A DNA stretch of 64,000 nucleotides. It comes from Bacteroides faecium. Its GTDB lineage: Bacteria; Bacteroidota; Bacteroidia; Bacteroidales; Bacteroidaceae. Each line of letters opens with the position of its first letter. Within the stretch, counting starts at the first letter, position 1. This document shows, in pieces, positions 7,847 to 16,859 of this stretch. The notes beneath the pieces were generated by a model. The model saw only the letters and a program-made list of their open reading frames with translations. It searched no databases and was not told the origin of the DNA. The position numbers and the translations under genes are program-made. The stretch spans positions 4,588,001 through 4,652,000 of the forward strand of contig NZ_CP050831.1 in NCBI RefSeq assembly GCF_012113595.1, in the 5' to 3' direction.

Positions 7847-9094
7847 ATGGCAATAATTAAACCTTTTAAGGGCATTCGTCCACCGCAGGAATTGGTGGAA
7901 CAGGTTGCTTCCCGTCCTTATGATGTCTTGAATTCAGAAGAAGCCCGCATTGAAGCGGAAGGTAACGAAAAGTCTCTTTATCATATCATTAAACCTGAAA
8001 TTGATTTTCCCGTTGGTACGGACGAACATGACGAGCCGGTGTATGCCAAGGCTGCCGAGAACTTCCAGGCATTCCAGGATAAGGGATGGTTGGTGCAGGA
8101 TGCGAAGGAAAACTATTATATCTATGCCCAGACTATGAATGGGAAGACGCAGTATGGACTGGTTGTCGGTGCTTATGTTCCCGATTATATGAATGGAGTT
8201 ATCAAGAAACACGAACTTACCCGCCGTGATAAGGAAGAAGACCGTATGAAGCATGTCCGTGTGAACAATGCGAATATCGAGCCTGTTTTCTTCGCTTATC
8301 CTGATAATGAGATATTGGATGCCATTATCAAAAAATATACCGCAGAAAAGCCTGTCTATGACTTTATCGCTCCGGGTGACGGCTTCGGTCATACTTTTTG
8401 GATTGTTGACCAGGACGAGGATATTGCTGTCATTACTGCCGAATTTGCGAAGATGCCGGCTCTGTATATCGCCGACGGACATCACCGTTCCGCTGCTGCC
8501 GCATTGGTAGGGGCAGAGAAAGCAAAACAGAATCCGAGTCATCGCGGTGATGAAGAGTATAATTACTTCATGGCCGTTTGCTTCCCCGCCAATCAACTGA
8601 CTATCATTGATTACAACCGTGTAGTGAAAGACCTCAACGGATTGACTCCCGAACAGTTCATTGCTGCATTGGAAAAGAACTTTGTCGTAGAAGAGAAAGG
8701 TGCGGATATTTACAAACCATCCGGTTTACATAACTTCTCTCTTTATCTCGGCAACAAATGGTATAGCTTGACTGCCAAAGCCGGAACATACAATGATAAT
8801 GACCCTATCGGTGTACTTGATGTTACCATTTCTTCTAATCTGATTTTAGATGAAATCCTTGGAATAAAAGACTTGCGTTCGGATAAGCGTATCGACTTTG
8901 TTGGCGGTATCCGTGGATTGGGCGAACTCAAGAAACGTGTGGATAGCGGTGAAATGAAAGTAGCTCTGGCTCTTTATCCTGTGTCTATGAAGCAACTGAT
9001 GGATATTGCAGATACCGGTAATATCATGCCGCCCAAGACCACCTGGTTCGAACCTAAACTCCGTTCAGGACTGGTTATTCATAAGTTGGATTAA
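7847..9094 (+). CDS. DUF1015 family protein
   Basis: A 415-aa cytoplasmic protein of the DUF1015 family (N-terminal IKPFKGIRPP, central YIADGHHRSAAA). The family's biochemical role is not established. It is repeatedly found next to serA and serC, as here, so a link to serine or phosphoserine metabolism is an inference from context. An upstream in-frame ATG at 7811 lies inside the terminator hairpin, so I take the ATG at 7847 (MAIIKPF). The motif DGHHR resembles ParB-like DGxHR folds; that likeness is weak evidence. Confidence 0.85.
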   Translation: MAIIKPFKGIRPPQELVEQVASRPYDVLNSEEARIEAEGNEKSLYHIIKPEIDFPVGTDEHDEPVYAKAAENFQAFQDKGWLVQDAKENYYIYAQTMNGKTQYGLVVGAYVPDYMNGVIKKHELTRRDKEEDRMKHVRVNNANIEPVFFAYPDNEILDAIIKKYTAEKPVYDFIAPGDGFGHTFWIVDQDEDIAVITAEFAKMPALYIADGHHRSAAAALVGAEKAKQNPSHRGDEEYNYFMAVCFPANQLTIIDYNRVVKDLNGLTPEQFIAALEKNFVVEEKGADIYKPSGLHNFSLYLGNKWYSLTAKAGTYNDNDPIGVLDVTISSNLILDEILGIKDLRSDKRIDFVGGIRGLGELKKRVDSGEMKVALALYPVSMKQLMDIADTGNIMPPKTTWFEPKLRSGLVIHKLD

Positions 9095-9116
9095 AGAATC
9101 TTTAAAATAAATCTCT

Positions 9117-9170
9117 ACGGTCAATCTATCGCAATGAATATTAAATTTGCGACGGATTGACCGTTTTTTT
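9117..9170 (+). terminator. Terminator after DUF1015 gene
   Basis: ACGGTCAATC (9117-9126) pairs with GATTGACCGT (9155-9164), with an inner pair TCGCAA/TTGCGA. A run of seven T follows. The T-run directly abuts the next gene's -7 box. Confidence 0.8.
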
Positions 9171-9171
9171 G

Positions 9172-9179
9172 TATCTTTG
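9172..9179 (+). promoter_or_regulatory. Bacteroides -7 box for the YigZ-like gene
   Basis: TATCTTTG begins two bases after the upstream terminator's T-run and ends four bases before the ATG at 9184. It decides the start: the longer frame from 9157 would run through the promoter. Confidence 0.6.
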
Positions 9180-9183
9180 CGCC

Positions 9184-9798
9184 ATGACTGCTGAAGATAC
9201 TTATAAAACCATCACAGAACCTTCCGAAGGTATTTATACAGAAAAGCGAAGCAAGTTCATTGCTATTGCCCTTCCTGTGCGTACTATCGACGAGATAAAG
9301 GTACATCTTGAAACGTATCAGAAGAAGTATTATGATGCCCGGCATGTATGTTATGCTTATATGTTGGGGGCGGCGCGCAAGGATTTTCGTGCCAATGACA
9401 ACGGAGAACCTTCCGGCACGGCAGGTAAGCCTATTCTCGGACAGATTAATTCCAATGAACTGACGGATATTCTGATTATCGTAGTTCGTTATTTCGGTGG
9501 AATCAAGTTAGGAACCAGCGGATTGATTGTAGCTTATAAAGCTGCTGCTGCCGAAGCTATCGCTGCCGCTACGATTATAGAGAAAACGGTAGATGATGAT
9601 GTGACAGTCATGTTCGAATATCCTTTTATGAATGACATCATGCGCATTGTGAAGGAAGAAGAACCGGAGATTCTCAATCAGTCGTATGACATGGATTGCA
9701 GCATGACACTGCGGATTCGCCGTTCGATGATGCCGAAACTGCGTGCACGACTGGAAAAAGTGGAGACGGCACGAATCCTGGATGATGAAGAGAATTAA
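9184..9798 (+). CDS. IMPACT/YigZ family protein
   Basis: A 204-aa protein of the IMPACT (UPF0029, YigZ) family. Residues about 1-120 form the conserved domain: KRSKFIAIALPV, the family signature with ARHVCYAYML, NGEPSGTAGKPILG, and VVRYFGGIKLGTSGL. The C-terminal 70 residues are the DUF1949-like ferredoxin-fold domain. Eukaryotic IMPACT regulates the kinase GCN2; the bacterial role is unclear, perhaps linked to ribosomes. The start at 9184 is chosen because an in-frame ATG at 9157 lies upstream of the promoter box. Confidence 0.9.
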   Translation: MTAEDTYKTITEPSEGIYTEKRSKFIAIALPVRTIDEIKVHLETYQKKYYDARHVCYAYMLGAARKDFRANDNGEPSGTAGKPILGQINSNELTDILIIVVRYFGGIKLGTSGLIVAYKAAAAEAIAAATIIEKTVDDDVTVMFEYPFMNDIMRIVKEEEPEILNQSYDMDCSMTLRIRRSMMPKLRARLEKVETARILDDEEN

Positions 9799-9847
9799 CG
9801 TGTAGAAAATAGTCATAGTTGAGACAGAGAGATTAGATTGAATTTGA

Positions 9848-10681
9848 ATGAGAAAGAAATACTACATACTTTTTATCCTGCTTTCGGGCTTCTTTGCATG
9901 GAATGGTACTCAGCTTCGTGCACAGGAGACGCAGAAAACTCAGGAGACTCTGAAGACTCAAGAGACGCTGAAGTTAGCTCCCAATAATATTCCTGTTCCC
10001 TGGTATTCGCAGAAGATCACGGGATGTCCTTATTCGCATTGTTCCCTGGCTTCATCCTTAATGGTATTCGACTATTTTAAGGGAATGACTACCGACAAGC
10101 AACGGTCTGCTCAAGATGCGGAAAAGAAACTGGTGGAATATCAACGGAATTACTTCCTGAAAAAGCATGCTCCTTTCCGTCGTCGTACTTCGATAGGGCA
10201 GGGTGGTTATTATTCTTTCGAGATAGATTCACTGGCCCGTTATTACGAGAATATGATAAGTGCCGAGCATTTTCAAAAGAAAGATTATCGGATATTGAAA
10301 GATTATATTGACCGTGGTATCCCTGTTCTGGTGAATGTGAGATATACAGGAGCAGTTCGTGGCTTACGTCCCGGACCGAGGGGGCATTGGATGGTACTTC
10401 GCGGCATTGATGATAAACATGTGTGGGTGAATGATCCTGGTCGTTCGCCGGAGATGCGGAACAAAGGAGAAAATATCTGTTATCCCATAAAGAAACAACC
10501 GGGTAATCCCTCTTATTTTGACGGTTGCTGGACAGGGCGATTTATCGTGGTCACTCCCAAGGAATGGATACGCAATTCGCTCTTTGCTCAAGTGGGAAAA
10601 TTGCCGCCATTGGAAGAGGTGACTTATGTCGTTCCCCCTTTTGTTTCGTCTGTAGAGCTGCCACGGGTTATCAGTCAGTAG
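9848..10681 (+). CDS. Secreted C39-like cysteine peptidase-family protein
   Basis: A 277-aa protein with a signal peptide (MRKKYYILFILLSGFFAW, cleavage near RAQ). A short TQETLK-type triple repeat follows at about residues 28-44. The core looks like the papain-like C39 fold: nucleophile region CPYSHCSLASS, then GHWMVLRGIDDKHVWVNDPG, which would supply the His and the Asp/Asn. It lacks any ABC-transporter part, so it is not a bacteriocin exporter. A periplasmic or surface peptidase is inferred; the substrate is unknown. It lies 49 bp after the YigZ-like gene. Confidence 0.6.
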   Translation: MRKKYYILFILLSGFFAWNGTQLRAQETQKTQETLKTQETLKLAPNNIPVPWYSQKITGCPYSHCSLASSLMVFDYFKGMTTDKQRSAQDAEKKLVEYQRNYFLKKHAPFRRRTSIGQGGYYSFEIDSLARYYENMISAEHFQKKDYRILKDYIDRGIPVLVNVRYTGAVRGLRPGPRGHWMVLRGIDDKHVWVNDPGRSPEMRNKGENICYPIKKQPGNPSYFDGCWTGRFIVVTPKEWIRNSLFAQVGKLPPLEEVTYVVPPFVSSVELPRVISQ

Positions 10682-10727
10682 GAACATTTATAAAACATCG
10701 TTAGTAAAATAAAGAAGAACAAGATAT

Positions 10728-11813
10728 ATGGCATTTGAAGCAACTAAAAAAGAATGGTGTGAACTTTATACATTCTTCCGCCTGTTGGCAGACGGGAAAG
10801 CGGTATTAGGTACGGCAGAGGCGAAAGCGGGAGAAGTGTCCTGGCCTGTTGCAATGATTCAACGGGAAGAACATGACGGAACACGTCGATATTATATTGA
10901 AGAAGAAACAATTCGTATCGAAGGAGAAACAGGCGTTAAATCCATGCCTCGTGAAGATTTCAGTATTGTTGCCGGACTGATATTGCAGGCCGTTAAATCT
11001 TCTTCGGAGAATGACGTTACCTCACCGGACGGAGTGGAAGAGTTTTTGGACGAAGCAGGTATCTTCGATTTGGAAGCAAAGACGGAAGACCGTACAGATT
11101 TCTCTGTCGCCTTTTGGCATCCGGAAGCTCCGTTGAGGGGATTTAATGTCCGTTCCCGATTGAGTGCAATGAACCCGTTATTGGATGGTGGACGTGCCGC
11201 GAATCTTAAATTGGAACAGAGTGGAATTAAATTTGCTACTCCGACAGTCAACAAGATTAATGCTTTGCCGGAATCTCCTAATGAGGTAGCCGAGCGAATG
11301 ATGATGATTGAACGTTTGGGTGGTGTACTCAAATATTCGGATGTGGCCGACCGTGTATTTCGTAGCAATCTGTTGATGATTGACTTGCATTTCCCGCGCG
11401 TATTGACGGAAATGGTGCGCATCATGCATTTGGATGGTATATCCCGTATCAGTGAACTAACGGAGATTATCAAACAGATGAACCCATTGAAGATTAAAGA
11501 CGAACTGATAAATAAGCATAAGTTCTATGAATTTAAGATGAAGCAGTTCTTGATGGCACTAGCATTGGGTATGCGTCCTGCGAAAATCTATAATGGACAG
11601 GATTCAGCAGTAGAAGGTATGCTGTTGGTGGATGGAAACGGCAATATACTCTGTTATCATAAATCGGAGAAACAGGTGATGGAAGACTTCTTGTTCCTGA
11701 ATACTCGTTTGGAGAAAGGCGCTTTGGAGAAGGACAAATACGGATTTCTGGAAAGGGAGAACGGAGTGTATTACTTCAAATTGAATGCGAAGATTGGTCT
11801 GGTTAAGAGATAG
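10728..11813 (+). CDS. HpaII-family type II restriction endonuclease (orphan)
   Basis: A 361-aa protein resembling the HpaII restriction enzyme family (HpaII itself is about 358 aa and cuts CCGG). Likeness is seen in the N-terminus (KKEWCELYTFFRLLADGKA), in the central RGFNVRSRLSAMNPLLDGG region, and in the C-terminal YYFKLNAKIGLVK. The call comes from recognising these stretches, not from a search. No cytosine methyltransferase is adjacent: the neighbours are a C39-like protein and a nitroreductase. CCGG occurs often in this window, so an active enzyme would need a methylase elsewhere or a different specificity. Confidence 0.65.
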   Translation: MAFEATKKEWCELYTFFRLLADGKAVLGTAEAKAGEVSWPVAMIQREEHDGTRRYYIEEETIRIEGETGVKSMPREDFSIVAGLILQAVKSSSENDVTSPDGVEEFLDEAGIFDLEAKTEDRTDFSVAFWHPEAPLRGFNVRSRLSAMNPLLDGGRAANLKLEQSGIKFATPTVNKINALPESPNEVAERMMMIERLGGVLKYSDVADRVFRSNLLMIDLHFPRVLTEMVRIMHLDGISRISELTEIIKQMNPLKIKDELINKHKFYEFKMKQFLMALALGMRPAKIYNGQDSAVEGMLLVDGNGNILCYHKSEKQVMEDFLFLNTRLEKGALEKDKYGFLERENGVYYFKLNAKIGLVKR

Positions 11814-11850
11814 GTTCAAAACAAGAAATAGGTTCTAAACATAGGATAGT

Positions 11851-12420
11851 ATGAAAACAAATGAGATTTTAGAAAACATCAAGGCACGTCGTAGTGTACG
11901 GGCTTATACAAGTCAGCAAGTTTCAGAAGAGGATTTGCAGGCGGTTCTGGAAGCGGCAACTTATGCTCCGAGTGGAATGCATTTGGAAACCTGTCATTTC
12001 ACGGCTATTCAGAATACCGACAAATTGTCGGAACTGAACGAACGCATTAAGGGAGCTTTCGCAAAAAGCGATGATACTCGTTTGCAGGAACGCGGTCATA
12101 GCAAGACTTATTGCTGCTATTATCATGCTCCGACTTTAGTCATTGTCTCTAATGAGCCTACCCAATGGTGGGCAGGGATGGACTGTGCCTGTGCGATAGA
12201 GAATATGTTTCTTGCCGCCCAGTCTTTGGGAATCGGTTCTTGTTGGATTAACCAACTCGGGACGACTTGCGATGACCCCGGAGTGCGTGAGTTTATTACT
12301 TCACTGGGAGTTCCCGAAAATCATAAGGTATATGGCTGTGTAGCACTGGGATATGCTGACCCCAAAACTCCGATGAAAGAGAAGAAAGTGAAAGCGGGTA
12401 CGGTGACGATTGTCAAATAG
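11851..12420 (+). CDS. Nitroreductase family protein
   Basis: A 189-aa FMN-dependent nitroreductase-type oxidoreductase. Seen: the N-terminal FMN-binding signature RRSVRAYTSQQV, APSGMHLETCHF (family APSxxNxQPW region, with Met-His in place of the usual residues), and a C-terminal GYADPKTPMKEK stretch. Members reduce nitro compounds, quinones or flavins with NAD(P)H as cytoplasmic homodimers; the natural substrate cannot be read from sequence. It follows the HpaII-like gene by 37 bp and may be co-transcribed. Confidence 0.85.
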   Translation: MKTNEILENIKARRSVRAYTSQQVSEEDLQAVLEAATYAPSGMHLETCHFTAIQNTDKLSELNERIKGAFAKSDDTRLQERGHSKTYCCYYHAPTLVIVSNEPTQWWAGMDCACAIENMFLAAQSLGIGSCWINQLGTTCDDPGVREFITSLGVPENHKVYGCVALGYADPKTPMKEKKVKAGTVTIVK

Positions 12421-12463
12421 AGAATACCAGTCAACCTATTATTCCTGAAGCAGTGTTTTACGA

Positions 12464-12530
12464 TTCATAAAGCAGCGCTTTACAACATTTAAAGCGGCGC
12501 TTTAGGACTCCTAAAACGCCGCTTTAGCTT
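12464..12530. terminator. Bidirectional terminator between nitroreductase gene and gcvP
   Basis: AAAGCGGCG (12491-12499) and TTTAGGA pair with TCCTAAA and CGCCGCTTT (to 12525), with one mismatch in the stem. The core AAAGCnGCGCTTT also occurs just upstream at about 12470. T-rich and A-rich flanks on the two sides suit termination from both converging genes. Confidence 0.7.
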
Positions 12531-12572
12531 TTACAAAACGTTATGCTCTCTGAGCTGTCTCAGAGGGGTATG

Positions 12573-15422
12573 TCAATCGAATGTCCCGTAACGGGTCGGC
12601 AACAGTTTTCGGTCCCCTAACGTATTATCTACGCGTGCCACGTTTATCCAGAATTTATTGTCACGTACACTCTCTATCGGATAAGCAGCTTTCTCGCGTG
12701 TGTATGAATGTTCCCAAAGGTCATTGACCACTTCATATTCGGGATGCGGAGCATTAATCAATACATTGTCATTCTTGTCCGCTTCACCATTCTTCACTTC
12801 CTGGATTTCTTTCCAGATATTCAGCATGACATCTACAAAGTTATCCAGTTCGGCAAGGCTTTCGCTCTCCGTCGGTTCAATCATCAATGTACCGTGAACA
12901 GGGAAGGATAGGGTAGGAGCATGATAGCCGTAGTCCATCAGACGCTTTGCGATATCATTCTCCGAAATACCTGTTTCTTCGTGTACTTTGCGACATTCCA
13001 AAATCATTTCGTGTCCAACAAAACCATTTGCTCCGCAATAGACGACGCCATAAGTGTCTTTCAGGCAAGCAGCCAGGTAATTGGCATTCAGAATGGCAAT
13101 TTTAGTTGCCTGTGTCAAACCTTCCGTACCCATCATGCGGATATATCCATATGTGATAGGCAGAATACCTGCACTACCGAACGGGGCGGAAGAAACCTGA
13201 TTCTGTGCATTGCCGAAGATACCATGTCCGGGCAGGAAAGGCACCAAGTGCTCCACCACACAGATAGGTCCTACTCCCGGGCCACCGCCACCGTGAGGGG
13301 AAGCGAAGGTCTTGTGAAGATTCAGATGGCAGACATCTGCGCCGATGAATCCCGGATTGGTCAATCCTACTTGTGCATTCATATTGGCACCGTCCATATA
13401 TACTTGTGCGCCACAGGCATGAATAATTTCACAAATCTCCTTTATCTCCGTTTCAAAGATGCCGTGAGTGGAAGGATAGGTAATCATTAATGCGGCTAAT
13501 TCATCCTTATTTTCTTCGGCTTTGGCACGCAAGTCGTCCATGTCTACATTTCCTAACTCGTCGCAGGCACAAGTGACGGTCGTAAATCCTGCCTGGATAG
13601 CTGATGCGGGATTCGTCCCGTGAGCCGATGCCGGAATCAAAACTTTGTTCCGATGCCCCTGGCCGATACTCTCAAGGTAAGCACGAATCACGCGAAGGCC
13701 TGTATATTCTCCGGCAGCACCCGAATTCGGCTGTAAACTGACTCCCGCAAAACCGGTGATAATCTTCAAATCCTCACTCAGATTCTTTATCAATTCACGG
13801 TATCCTTCTGCCTGGTCTTCAGGAACCAACGGGTGCATACCCATGAACTCTGAACAACTTAAAGGCAGTATCTCCGAAGCAGCGTTCAATTTCATCGTAC
13901 ATGAGCCGAGAGAAATCATAGACTGAGCCAGTGAAATATCCTTGCGGTCCAAGCGCTTGATATAGCGCATCATTTCCGTTTCCGTATGATACTTACTGAA
14001 TACTTCGTGAGTAAGGAAAGGAGACGTACGCTTCAACACCTTGTCGATATTGCTTTTTTCGGGAATATCCTCTACCTTCTGATAGTCCTTTCCGGCAGCA
14101 ATGGCAAAGATGGAAAGCAACACATTAGCGGCTGCGATATCCGTAGTTTCGTCAATGCTGAAACCTACATTCCCATTCTCGTAATAACGTAGATTTGCCT
14201 CTTTGCTAAGTGCAATCGTACGAATCTGCTGTGCTGAAACGTGTTCGGGCAGTTCGAAACGCAATGTATCGAAATATTGTGCGTTTACTTGGTTATATCC
14301 GAATTTCTTCAACTGCTTGTCGAGGAATACGGTGATGCTATGGATGCGCGAAGCAATGGTTGAAATACCTTCCTGTCCGTGGTAGACGGCATAGAAACCT
14401 GCCATTGTGGCCAGCAGAGCTTGAGCCGTACAGATATTCGATGTCGCTTTTTCGCGCTTGATATGCTGTTCACGTGTCTGCAAAGCCATTCGGTAACAGA
14501 GTTTGCCGTATTTATCTTTTGACCATCCGATGATACGTCCCGGCATATTCCGTTTGTATTCATCTCGTGTGGCGAAGTAAGCGGCGGACGGGCCACCATA
14601 GAACATCGGTGTGCCCAGGCGTTGAGTTGTTCCGAATACGATATCCGCTCCCCATTCTCCCGGCGGAGTCAGCAGGGCGAGACTTAGAATATCAGCGGCA
14701 ACAGCTACTTTGCAATCAGCCGCATGTGCTTTTTCTGTAAATGCAGCATAGTCTTCTACACTTCCATTGGAATTTGGATATTGCAGTATGCAGGCGAATA
14801 CTTCCGGTGAAGGCTCGAAATCCTTATATTTACCTACGCGCAGTTCGATACCTTGCGGTACAGCACGTGTGGTCATGACAGCCAGTGTTTGCGGGAAGAC
14901 ATTTTCATCAACAAAGACAACGTTTGCACCCGATTTCTGTTGGGCGCGGGAACGCAGGGCGTACATCATGCTGACAGCTTCGGCAGCAGCAGTTCCCTCG
15001 TCCAGCAATGAACAGTTGGCAAGCGGCATGGCAGTAAGGTCACACACGGCTGTCTGGAAATTCATCAATGCTTCCAGGCGTCCTTGCGACACTTCTGCCT
15101 GATAAGGAGTGTAAGAAGTGTACCACACCGGATTCTCGAATACATTCCGTTGGATAACAGAAGGCGTGATTGTATTGTACCAACCTAGTCCGATATATGT
15201 GGTATACAGTTTGTTTTTGCTTGCCAATGCGGCAATGTGTTTTCCAAATTCGTATTCCGTCAACGGACTGGCCAATGCTAACGGCTCTTTTAGCCGGATA
15301 TTGGCAGGAATTGTTTTATCAATAAGTTCATCCAGCGATGCTACTCCAATTTTGCGGAGCATCACGGTTGTGTCTTGTTCATTGATGCCGATGTGACGGC
15401 TAGCTAACAAATCGGTTTTCAT
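12573..15422 (-). CDS. gcvP: Glycine dehydrogenase (decarboxylating), P-protein
   Basis: GcvP (949 aa) is the PLP-dependent P-protein of the glycine cleavage system. It decarboxylates glycine and passes the aminomethyl group to the lipoyl arm of the H-protein. This is the single-chain form with N- and C-terminal halves fused. The PLP lysine lies in HLNLHKTFASPHGGGGPG. N-terminal ASRHIG is typical. Other gcv genes are not in the window; lipB, which supplies lipoylation, lies 9 kb away. It is followed in transcription by the terminator near 12500. Confidence 0.98.
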   Translation of the reverse strand: MKTDLLASRHIGINEQDTTVMLRKIGVASLDELIDKTIPANIRLKEPLALASPLTEYEFGKHIAALASKNKLYTTYIGLGWYNTITPSVIQRNVFENPVWYTSYTPYQAEVSQGRLEALMNFQTAVCDLTAMPLANCSLLDEGTAAAEAVSMMYALRSRAQQKSGANVVFVDENVFPQTLAVMTTRAVPQGIELRVGKYKDFEPSPEVFACILQYPNSNGSVEDYAAFTEKAHAADCKVAVAADILSLALLTPPGEWGADIVFGTTQRLGTPMFYGGPSAAYFATRDEYKRNMPGRIIGWSKDKYGKLCYRMALQTREQHIKREKATSNICTAQALLATMAGFYAVYHGQEGISTIASRIHSITVFLDKQLKKFGYNQVNAQYFDTLRFELPEHVSAQQIRTIALSKEANLRYYENGNVGFSIDETTDIAAANVLLSIFAIAAGKDYQKVEDIPEKSNIDKVLKRTSPFLTHEVFSKYHTETEMMRYIKRLDRKDISLAQSMISLGSCTMKLNAASEILPLSCSEFMGMHPLVPEDQAEGYRELIKNLSEDLKIITGFAGVSLQPNSGAAGEYTGLRVIRAYLESIGQGHRNKVLIPASAHGTNPASAIQAGFTTVTCACDELGNVDMDDLRAKAEENKDELAALMITYPSTHGIFETEIKEICEIIHACGAQVYMDGANMNAQVGLTNPGFIGADVCHLNLHKTFASPHGGGGPGVGPICVVEHLVPFLPGHGIFGNAQNQVSSAPFGSAGILPITYGYIRMMGTEGLTQATKIAILNANYLAACLKDTYGVVYCGANGFVGHEMILECRKVHEETGISENDIAKRLMDYGYHAPTLSFPVHGTLMIEPTESESLAELDNFVDVMLNIWKEIQEVKNGEADKNDNVLINAPHPEYEVVNDLWEHSYTREKAAYPIESVRDNKFWINVARVDNTLGDRKLLPTRYGTFD

Positions 15423-15443
15423 ATTATAGAGGGATTTTATGTG

Positions 15444-16082
15444 TTATCTGAAAAATGGATTCTCTGCTTTTTCCATTCCGATGGTCGTGGGTGCACCATG
15501 CCCCGGATAAACGACTGTCTCGTTAGGAAGGACGAAAAGACGGCTGCAAATATGCTCTATCAGTTCGTCGAAGTTGCCACCTGTAAGGTCGGCGCGACCG
15601 ATACTGCCTTGGAAGAGAACATCGCCGGAGAACATGCAGTTGTCTTCTTTGCAATAATACACCAAGCTTCCGGGCGAGTGTCCGGGTACATGGATTGCTT
15701 CCAGTTGGGTGTGCCCGAAGGTGATGATATCACCGTCATGCAGATATTTCCCCAATGGGACAGGTGCTTCCTGCAACTGGAAACCAAACATCCGGCTTTG
15801 TTTCGGTGCTTCGTCAATCCAGTATTCATCCGCTTTGTTGGCTTCTGCCGACAAACCGAATTCTTTCAGCATGAACGGATTTCCGAAGATATGATCCAAA
15901 TGTAAGTGAGTATTCAGAAGATGCTTCACGGTCAGTCCGTTCGTGAGAATGAACTTCTTCAGTGCTTGTTTTTCTTCTTCATAGAAACAGCCCGGATCAA
16001 TGACGACTGCTTCTTTTGTTTCGTCCCATAATACGTAGCAATTTACGGGAAACATATTAAATTCAAACCTTTTTATTTTCAT
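15444..16082 (-). CDS. Metallo-beta-lactamase-fold hydrolase (glyoxalase II-like)
   Basis: A 212-aa cytoplasmic protein with the MBL-fold metal motif THLHLDH (HxHxDH), later His in VPGHSPGS, Asp in SGDVLF and His in YPGHG, the set needed for a binuclear metal site. The length and order match the small YcbL/glyoxalase II-like group, often thioester hydrolases. The true substrate is unknown. It lies 21 bp upstream of gcvP in the transcription direction and downstream of rsmG, all on the minus strand. Confidence 0.85.
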   Translation of the reverse strand: MKIKRFEFNMFPVNCYVLWDETKEAVVIDPGCFYEEEKQALKKFILTNGLTVKHLLNTHLHLDHIFGNPFMLKEFGLSAEANKADEYWIDEAPKQSRMFGFQLQEAPVPLGKYLHDGDIITFGHTQLEAIHVPGHSPGSLVYYCKEDNCMFSGDVLFQGSIGRADLTGGNFDELIEHICSRLFVLPNETVVYPGHGAPTTIGMEKAENPFFR

Positions 16083-16124
16083 GGTTCTTTTCTATGATTA
16101 AATCTTATTCGGAACTAATAGTCT

Positions 16125-16745
16125 TTAAATCGGAACATATACCACTTTTTTGGTTTCAAAGAATTCTTCTTCGAAGTTATCGCTCAAGCTGTGAATCATA
16201 GTCTTATGTTTGAACGGCATTGTCTCGTGTTCCAGCTCGCCGCCTTTGAGACAGATTAACCCGTTGGGCAATGCATTTTGCTGTTTGGAAGAAATATTCT
16301 TTTTGATAATCTTGATTAAATCCGTCAAAGGCATCACGGCACGGCTGACAACAAAGTCGAACGTGCGTTTCTCCTCTTCTGCGCGCGCATGGCGGAAAGT
16401 GACGTTCTTCAGTCCGATGGCATTGGTTACTTCGGTCGCTACACGTACTTTTTTACCGATGCTGTCTACGAGATGAAACTTCGTTTCGGGAAATAATATT
16501 GCCAAGGGAATACCGGGGAAACCGCCGCCTGTACCCAAGTCCATGACGCTGGTTCCGGGACGGAACTGGATGACTTTGGCAATGCCTAACGAATGGAGCA
16601 CATGGTGCTCATACAAATTTTCGATGTCCTTGCGTGAAATAACGTTGATTTTCGAATTCCAGTCGATATAGAGGTCATATAGAGCAGCAAATTGTTTGCG
16701 TTGCTCTTCTGTCAGTTCAGGGAAGTATTTCTGTATGATTTCCAC
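16125..16745 (-). CDS. rsmG: 16S rRNA (guanine527-N7)-methyltransferase
   Basis: RsmG (GidB, 206 aa) methylates G527 of 16S rRNA with S-adenosylmethionine. Seen: SAM-binding motif VMDLGTGGGFPGIPLA, acidic VDSIGKK, and the family VVSRAVMPL region. The N-terminal FPELTEEQRKQFAALYDLY segment is typical. It stands upstream of the MBL-fold gene with a 42-bp gap. Confidence 0.96.
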   Translation of the reverse strand: MEIIQKYFPELTEEQRKQFAALYDLYIDWNSKINVISRKDIENLYEHHVLHSLGIAKVIQFRPGTSVMDLGTGGGFPGIPLAILFPETKFHLVDSIGKKVRVATEVTNAIGLKNVTFRHARAEEEKRTFDFVVSRAVMPLTDLIKIIKKNISSKQQNALPNGLICLKGGELEHETMPFKHKTMIHSLSDNFEEEFFETKKVVYVPI

Positions 16746-16859
16746 TTTTATTAATTACAAATTACTGATTATAAATTATAGTAAATGAATATCCTTCATA
16801 TATTACTATTTGCGTAGTAACAACAGGATATTCATTGGTGTTCTGCTCTTTTATGAAGT

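Noticed and set aside
14767..15396. Plus-strand frames of 92-111 codons opposite gcvP
   Set aside because: Antisense shadows of a strongly conserved gene.
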